A stretch of DNA of 64,000 nucleotides from contig NW_023601104.1 in the NCBI RefSeq assembly GCF_014898055.3, positions 42,410,210 to 42,474,209 of the forward strand. The letters are read 5' to 3'. Shown one piece after another: positions 58,011-64,000 of the stretch; the stretch's first letter is position 1, and every line of letters begins with the position of its first letter. The translations under genes were made by a program, and so were the position numbers. Below the pieces are notes generated by a model. The model saw only the letters and a program-made list of their open reading frames with translations. It was not told the origin of the DNA and ran no database searches. The stretch is from Talpa occidentalis (lineage: Eukaryota > Chordata > Mammalia > Eulipotyphla > Talpidae).

Positions 58011-59544
58011 GCACTTTCCTAACACACAAGCCAGGCAGTAAGCGCTCCTTTTCCACACTGGCTGGCTCAGGCCTGACTTCCTTTTGACTCTCCTCTTCTA
58101 CAGTCTCCCCCTGACATCCAGGGTGAGTTCTGGCGCTTTGGCTCTAGGCACCCTAGAATAACCCTGGCTCTGTGGACACTGGCAGGTGGCTGGAAGGGCT
58201 GGGTTGTCCCCATGAGAGCAGTGGGCCTGGACCGGGCCTTCTCCTTACCTTACTTGGCCCTCACTTTGTGCAAATAGCTTTGTGAATATGAATGTTGTGC
58301 CCATGTAAGGAATTCAAACAAGGGTCTGCAATCAGGTCTTGGTTATTTAAAAATTTGGTATTTTTTCTTATTTTTATGTGTTTAATCAGAAAGCTACTTC
58401 AGCATCTACCAGTCACTGTAAGTAAGCTGAAGAGTGTTCTCCGCTTGAAGGAGGCCTTTTCTTCCTCTGAATTTGCTGGCCTCTCCGATCACACTCGGGG
58501 ACTTCTGGCATCAGGCTCAGTTGGTTTTGTCAAAATTACTTGGACTTTCTAGTCAGCTATAAAGGAAGCTTGCCAGTTGGTTGGAAAATTTCTAAACTTC
58601 TTATTGGCCATTAAAAGTGACAGGTTTCATTAAAAATCTAAGTTTCTTATTTAAAATAATCAATTTAGTCATCTAAAACTACATAGTAGGTTTCTGTAAG
58701 CGATATTCCTTGTCAAATTTCTGGTAAGAGTCTAAGAACAAACAAAATGCAAAGTAAGATCTTAATCTGTCTCTTCTCCTGTCCTTCTCATGCCCCAGGT
58801 AGAAGGTATCTTTTATCTTGCCTAGGACCAGGCCTCCTCTGAGGTCAAACAGAAACCAGCACTTTGCAAAGCAATTTGAATTTTCTATGCTTGTCTTTAA
58901 AATTCCAATCTTGGGCTCTAGAGGTTTTAAAATGATTGAAATGGGATACTTATTAGAACATGTAAGGACTTTAGTTTCCCTCTCATATTAGAAACCTCCT
59001 TGATTACCAAAAACAAACAAACAAACAACTTAAATGGCTATACCGACTGAACTTGAAAAACGTAAGTTGTTTTAGGAATTAGTCTGTCTTCGTATTGAAA
59101 AGGGATGTAGTTTTGGTCAAACTGTCCACTCATCCAAAAACTCTTCTAGGGACTTTAGGAAAAAGGTGGCCATAATAAGTGATAGGGAATTTTCTGCCCC
59201 ACTATCTTTAGAACCTAGGGGCATTATACAAATATAACTTGAAAAATGTTTTCATATCTGAAGGAGTTAGTTCAAAACGAATATTTAAAAGTAAATTAAT
59301 TACTGCTGTTGGTAATATTGGTAAAATGACTATCTCTAAAAATGAGTGCAAGTGGCCCAGATTCTAAATGAAAGAGATCTCTATGTCTGTGTCTTTGCCT
59401 TTATGTCTTTTGTCTCCAGAGGGTTGCTGTGTTAAAATTATTATAAATTGAGCCTAGATAAATTCTAATTAAAAAAGAAACAATTTTTGAGATGGAGATC
59501 TAAAATTTTTGTAAACAGAACCTAGTTCAAAATGTAATGATTTA

Positions 59545-59848
59545 GGGCCTCCCCGGTGGCGCAGCGGTTGAGCGCTGGGTTGCGAAGCTGCCCATGGCCT
59601 CTGAGGCGCCTTTGGATCCCTGGCTGCTCCCCGGCCACCGGAGGAGGGTCCCACATGGCGCACAGAACTCTCCTGCCGCCCGCTGCTCCCCTCAGCAGTG
59701 TACTTCGGTCCTTCTGCCTACTCTGCCGCCCCCCCCCCCTCTGGCTCTGGTGAATTCTCTCACCCTCCCGTGCTTCTGACTGTACCCAGTGCATGTATAA
59801 ACAAACAAAACAAATAAATAAAAAAAAAATGCCTTTAAAAAAAAAAAC
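59545..59848 (+). mobile_element. tRNA-derived SINE (gttgagcgct subfamily), copy-2 specific
   Basis: Flanked by atgtaatgattta at 59,532-59,544 and 59,849-59,861. It was inserted exactly at the 5' edge of the older SINE that follows. Copy 1 (about 337-349) has the empty site. It has a poly-C run in the body (59,730) and a mixed A-rich tail. Confidence 0.93.
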
Positions 59849-59861
59849 ATGTAATGATTTA

Positions 59862-60017
59862 GGGCCTCCCTGGTGGCGCAAGGGGTTAAGATGCAACCCA
59901 TGAAGCAATCCTCAGCCTCTGCAGCACAGGTTCGATCCCTGGCCGGCCAGGGAGCAACCCACATGGTGCAGCAGACCTCTCCTGAGTCCCCCGCTGCTCC
60001 CCTCAGCAGTGTATTTC
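59862..60017 (+). mobile_element. tRNA-derived SINE, 5' part (split by LINE-1)
   Basis: The counterpart of the SINE at 349 in copy 1, interrupted here after cagcagtgtatttc by a LINE-1 fragment. It resumes at 60,461. Confidence 0.92.
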
Positions 60018-60021
60018 TTTT

Positions 60022-60052
<31 letters not shown>

Positions 60053-60460
60053 TTTTTTAATATTAAATTTTATTTTTATATTCCCCCATACAATTGCAAA
60101 TGCCCCATTCTGACCCCAATCCTTCCCCTCCCGCCCCCCACCCCCCAAAAGTGTCTCTGGTTCATAGTTTTTGGTTGATTTTGATTTTCACTTTCTTATA
60201 TTCATTTTCCTGGTCCCTTATTTAAGTTTTCTAGATTCCTGCTATGAGTGAGACCATCCGGTATTTTTCTTTTTCTTTTTGGCTTATTTCGCTGAGCATG
60301 ATCCCTTCCAGCGCCATCCATGTTGCTGCAAATTGCATGTGTTTATCTTTTTTGAATGCTGAGTAATATTCCATGGTATATATGTACCACATCTTCTTGA
60401 TCCAGTCATCTATTTTTGGGCATTTGGGCTGTTTCCAAAGCTTAGCTATTGTAAACAGTT
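60018..60460 (-). mobile_element. 5'-truncated LINE-1 in a SINE
   Basis: A 443-bp antisense LINE-1 3' end: (ttta)n tail complement, 3' UTR, then the ORF2 C-terminus. It is flanked by cagcagtgtatttc at 60,004-60,017 and 60,461-60,474. Its 3' UTR is the same type as that directly after ORF2 in the 40.8-46.1 kb element, and the sequence is nearly undamaged, suggesting a young insertion. Confidence 0.93.
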
Positions 60461-60590
60461 CAGCAGTGTATTTCAGTGAGTCTGTCTGTTCTGTTCCCCA
60501 CTCTGTCTCTGGTGAATCCTCTCACCCCTCCACACCTTTGGCCTGTACCCCAGTTCTTGTATGCATAAATAAATAAATCTTAAAAAAAAT
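60461..60590 (+). mobile_element. SINE 3' part (continuation of 59,862-60,017)
   Basis: Second half of the interrupted SINE, ending aaataaataaatcttaaaaaaa. Confidence 0.9.
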
Positions 60591-60861
60591 GAAGAGCGTG
60601 TGTATTGATTTCCTGAAAGACTGCATACTGCGCATGCTCCTGCACTTCTTCCCACTTGACAGCATAGGGAACACGGCATGTCTAGAAAAACATACTGTCT
60701 ACCAAACCTGACTAACCTTCCGGAGACCACATGGGCAAAGAAAATGTAAACAAATGAAATACTCACTCAGAGAGATGACTAGCCGGAAAAACTGTGATTT
60801 TCAGTGGGGAAAGGTTAGCAATAAACTGCAAGAAAAACAAACTCTACAATCTAATTTTATT

Positions 60862-61225
60862 TTTTAATTTTAAAAATTTATTTATTTATATACAAAATTT
60901 ATTTATTTATTTATTTATATTTATTGATTTAAATAAAATTTATTTATTTATATTTATTTATTTATATTTATTTATTTATATACATACAGAAACTGGGGTA
61001 CAGGGCAGAGGTGAGGGGGGAGGTGAGAGGATTCACCAGCGATAGAGCGGGGAGCAGAACAGATGGACTGACTGAAATACACTGCTGAGGGGAGCAGCGG
61101 GCGAGTGAGGAGAGGTCTGTTGTGCCATGTGGGTAGATGCCTGGCCGGGATTCAACTTGTGCTGCAGAGGGTACCGACTGCTTCATAGTGCCCCGTCTTT
61201 ACCCCTTGTGCTACCCAGGAGGCCC
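60862..61225 (-). mobile_element. tRNA-derived SINE, antisense, with expanded (ttta)n tail
   Basis: The counterpart of 1,543-1,816. Its A-rich tail has grown into about 100 bases of (ttta)n / (ttat)n repeats (60,880-60,985). Confidence 0.88.
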
Positions 61226-61239
61226 TTCAATCTAATTTT

Positions 61240-61461
61240 ATTTTTTTTTAAAGATTTATTTATTTATGCATACAAGAACTGGGGTACAGGCCAGAGACAG
61301 ACTGGGGAAGAGAACTGGCGATTGACGGAGATACATCGCTGAGGGGAGCAGCAGGGGAGAGAGCTGCGCCATGTGGGCTGCTCCCTGGCCCCAGGGATCA
61401 GGTGGCTGCAGGTGCCTTCATAGTGCTGCGTCTTAACCCCTTTAGCCACCAGGGAGGCCCC
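61240..61461 (-). mobile_element. tRNA-derived SINE, antisense, shortened
   Basis: The counterpart of 1,829-2,044, nearly identical. Confidence 0.87.
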
Positions 61462-61516
61462 TAACGTTCAATTTTAGTTGGGAGAGTCCAGGACTTCGCC
61501 TGGGTACTCTCTACTT

Positions 61517-61742
61517 ATTATTATTATTTTTTTTTAATACACGCACAGGGTACAGTCAGAAGCGCGGGAGGGTGAGAGAATTCCCCAGAGCCAGAGCGGG
61601 GAGCAGAGCAGGCAGAAGGAGCGAAGTGCACTGCTGAGGGGAGCAGCGGGCGGCAGGAGAGGTCTGCGCAACCTGTGGGGTCGAACCGTCACTGAAGAAG
61701 CAGCGGGCAGCTTCGCAGCCCAGCGCTCAACCGCTGCGCCCC
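61517..61742 (-). mobile_element. tRNA-derived SINE (gttgagcgct subfamily), antisense
   Basis: The counterpart of 2,101-2,326, with the same flanking repeat (61,502-61,516 and 61,743-61,757). Confidence 0.88.
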
Positions 61743-61810
61743 GGGTACTCTCCACTTTCCTAGCACCGTTGTGGAAAGCACCCCGACCACGCGCATGTGG
61801 GGCGTGGCGT

Positions 61811-61818
61811 ATGTAGAT
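61811..61818 (+). promoter_or_regulatory. U1 distal sequence element (octamer-like)
   Basis: atgtagat lies 231 bases upstream of the second U1 start, identical in sequence and distance to copy 1. Confidence 0.65.
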
Positions 61819-61979
61819 GAGCAGCGCGCGGAGGAGGCTGGGCCTGCTGCGCTGGGCCCTGCGCGAGCTGGTGTGGGGGCGCCCGTGCCCCCCGGAGCGC
61901 TTTCGGGCCGGGCGAGGTCGGGGCGAGGTCAGGGCGAGGGCCGTCGCGGGCGTCGGGGCGGGCGGGCGGCGCGAGGCGA

Positions 61980-62002
61980 GCGACCGTGTGTGAAGAGCGA
62001 GG
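61980..62002 (+). promoter_or_regulatory. U1 proximal sequence element (PSE)
   Basis: Identical to the PSE of copy 1 (2,564-2,586), at the same distance from the RNA start. Confidence 0.75.
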
Positions 62003-62041
62003 CGAGGGGCGGGCTGCGGGTGTCGGCGGGGCGAGCAGCTC

Positions 62042-62205
62042 ATACTTACCTGGCAGGGGAGATACCATGATCACGAAGGTGGTTTTCCCAGGGTGAGGCT
62101 TACCTATTGCACTCCGGGTGTGCTGACCCCTGCGATTTCCCCAAATGTGGGAAACTCGACTGCATAATTTGTGGTAGTGGGGGACTGCGTTCGCGCTCTC
62201 CCCTG
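62042..62205 (+). ncRNA. RNU1: U1 small nuclear RNA, copy 2
   Basis: 164 nt, with intact 5' splice-site-pairing end, U1-70K loop I (gatcacgaag, as in human), U1A loop II and Sm site. Differences from human as I recall it are at about 53, 62, 64, 77 and 157. Those at 77 and 157 are shared with copy 1. With promoter and 3' box preserved, this is the better candidate for a functional U1 gene. Confidence 0.94.
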
Positions 62206-62212
62206 GTTATCT

Positions 62213-62227
62213 GTGACTAAAGTAAGA
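62213..62227 (+). terminator. U1 3' box
   Basis: gactaaagtaagag just past the RNA end, the same as in copy 1. Confidence 0.55.
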
Positions 62228-62597
62228 GTTTCGGTCTGCGGTTTTACTTTTACTGTTTTCAGTTGTGTTGATTATGGCTCTTTCCATCTTAAGGTTCTGG
62301 CTGTCTTTTTCAGGGCGGGTGGGATTCTCATGAAACTGTAAAATACTTTCTGCGCTTGTGTTTCCTAAATTGCGTCACGTTGTTTTTGTTTAGTGGTGTT
62401 TGAAATGTAGTTGCTGAAAGAAGCAACCTCCGCAAAGTTTTAAGGATACTGTTCTCTAGGTTTCTCATTTTTTGCAGGATTCGTGATTCACAATCAGTGT
62501 TTCAACAACATGCCCAGTAAACAATACGCCCATTGAAGTCTCTGGAGCTCGGGTTACAGCATACTGTTAAATTTTTTATTTTTAAAGATTGATTTAT

Positions 62598-62806
62598 TGG
62601 CCCTCCCTGGTGGCACAAGGGGTTAAGTCGCACACTGTGGAGCTGTCTGCAGCCACAATAGCACAAGTTCGATTCCTGGCCGTGTATTTCAGTCAATCTG
62701 CCTCTTCTGCTCCCCACTCTGTGGTGAGCCCTCTCAGAAACCCCAAACCTCTGGCCTGTACCCCAGTTCTTGTATGCATAAATAAATAAATCTTTGAAAA
62801 AAGAAA
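62598..62806 (+). mobile_element. tRNA-derived SINE with internal deletion
   Basis: Sense SINE with head ggccctccctggtggcacaa and tail tgtatgcataaataaataaa. The middle (from gttcgattcctggcc to gtgtatttcagtc) is deleted. It lies just past the end of the segmental duplication. From 62,810 to 63,220 no gene is recognised. Confidence 0.88.
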
Positions 62807-63219
62807 AGCCACCCCACAGTGCAGGCTGGAGCACACACTAAACCCCTCATGGTTGTGAAAACGAGAAGCAGCGTCAGGAACAGCTGCCAAAGAGAAAAGT
62901 CGATCAAATGGAAGATGATCTCACCCAGTTGGAGCAGGCGGTGACACTTGAAATGGATTCTAACATGGGAACCAAGATGATGGGAACCAAGATGATTTAT
63001 TTTGGGGGGTGATGTGCTAGATCCCTGGAATATTTTGCTTAACTACAAAACGGAATGTTGTGATGAAAACACATGGAATGTTTCATGTGAAGTTAAATAT
63101 ACGGTAAAGCAGGAATCTCAGCATAAGACAGAGAGCACTTGAGCTGCCCTGAAAGTTTCTGTGCATTTCAAGTCACTGTTAAGTCAGTTAATTTCTCAAG
63201 GTCTCTCCCGAAAAACACA

Positions 63220-64000
63220 AGACACTGCGATCCTTTGCGGGGCGGCCCCCAGCAGATCCAGGGCACGCACGGTGGGGGGCTCAGGGCCAGAGCCGGGGTC
63301 TGTGGCTTCCAGACAGCCGCTCAGGCTCGGGCGCCGGGGCCTCTGCGGCATCACCTGGGCCTGGAGCGCGGCAGGCGCTGGGGCCTGGAGGGCGCACACC
63401 TGGGGCGCAGGGCGGCGCATATAAGGGGGCGACTCCGCGAGCCGGCGGGCTCCTGCCCTGCAGCAGCGAGAGGGAACCCGACTTCGCGGGAACGCCAGCG
63501 AGAGCCCAGGAGAGTCCAGATGCCCCGGGGTCTGCCCGCCCTGCGGTCCCCCGCCTCACCCCGGATCCCGGCCCCTCCACCTCCGCCCTCCCGCCCTGCA
63601 GCCCCCACCTCACCTCACCCCGGATCCCGGCCCCTCCGCCCCCGGCCCGCCCCGAAAGTCTGGATTCGCAGGGGCCGGGAGCCTCTCCCCGGGGCCTCCT
63701 GCCCGCCGTGCCCCCGGGCGCCGAGCTGCGCTGTCGGGGAGAACGCGAAAGTCCCAAGCCAGCCCCCGGGAGCCCCAGGACCCTCTGCCCGTGTGCCCGG
63801 AGCCCCCGGAGCCGGCCCCGCAGCCGCCCCACGGCCGGCCCGGGCGGCAGGACCCGGCGCAGACGGGCACGCGGCCTCCCAAGGCCTCGGGCAGGAGCGA
63901 GGGGCGCGGCTCCTCTCTGCGGCCCCCGGACCCGGCGCCACGTGGGACGGTGCACCCGCCGGGGGCGCCGCGGACGGACTTAGCCCGGCTCAGAGCAGGG
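63220..64000. promoter_or_regulatory. CpG island with TATA box at window end
   Basis: A CpG-dense block with gcatataaggggg at 63,417-63,429, a good TATA box on the plus strand, which would start transcription near 63,450. A 59-base period repeat (ctcaccccggatcccggc at 63,555 and 63,614) lies within. Long Arg/Pro/Gly frames on both strands are composition-driven. The gene it may serve lies beyond the window. Confidence 0.5.

Larger units (their letters stand above)
59239..62588. repeat. Segmental duplication, copy 2 (U1-bearing)
   Basis: Direct repeat of 1-3,170. Beyond the shared SINEs and U1 gene it has gained a SINE (59,545-59,848) and a LINE-1 fragment (60,018-60,460), and lacks the LTR of copy 1. 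Confidence 0.93.

Overview
The window is nuclear DNA of a placental mammal. It has split serine-protease genes with conserved exon phases, a 1,276-codon LINE-1 ORF2, ancient MIR fragments, several LTRs, U1 small nuclear RNA genes and about 18 copies of a tRNA-derived SINE whose head reads gcctccctggtggcgcaag. The gene content matches the granzyme / cathepsin G / chymase locus. The SINE is neither primate nor rodent. A laurasiatherian, most probably a bat, fits best, but that is inference from SINE style and not proven.

Layout. 1-3,170: first copy of a segmental duplication carrying a U1 snRNA gene with its promoter. 3,200-13,000: CpG-rich blocks, two solo LTRs of one family, an antisense LINE-1 fragment with a third LTR next to it, and no recognisable coding gene. 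12.4-16.2 kb: a run of CTCF-like motifs, four of them full matches and all on the minus strand, interleaved with a 124-bp tandem repeat. 18.7-19.8 kb: a cathepsin G-like pseudogene (minus) without exons 1-2. 20-29 kb: diverged duplicates of protease-gene flanks. 30.0-32.8 kb: a granzyme B-like gene (minus) whose exon 2 has lost 16 bases, including the activation site. 37.8-47.6 kb and 51.5-54.8 kb: two copies of one duplicated block; the first is interrupted by a LINE-1 (40.8-46.1 kb) and leads into the only intact protease gene (47,571-50,154, plus), the second ends in an orphan exon 1. 55-59 kb: CpG-rich and LTR-like sequence. 59.24-62.59 kb: second copy of the U1-bearing duplication. 63.2-64.0 kb: a CpG island with a TATA box, probably a promoter for something beyond the window.

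The picture is birth and death of a cytotoxic / mast-cell serine protease cluster: three recognisable genes plus an orphan exon, of which one is intact. That one carries an unusual 14-residue loop insertion and a cysteine at the S1-pocket position 226. The cluster is bracketed by direct repeats that each hold a U1 gene, and on its left side by a possible CTCF insulator. Filled and empty sites between paralogous blocks order the SINE, LINE-1 and LTR insertions relative to the duplications.
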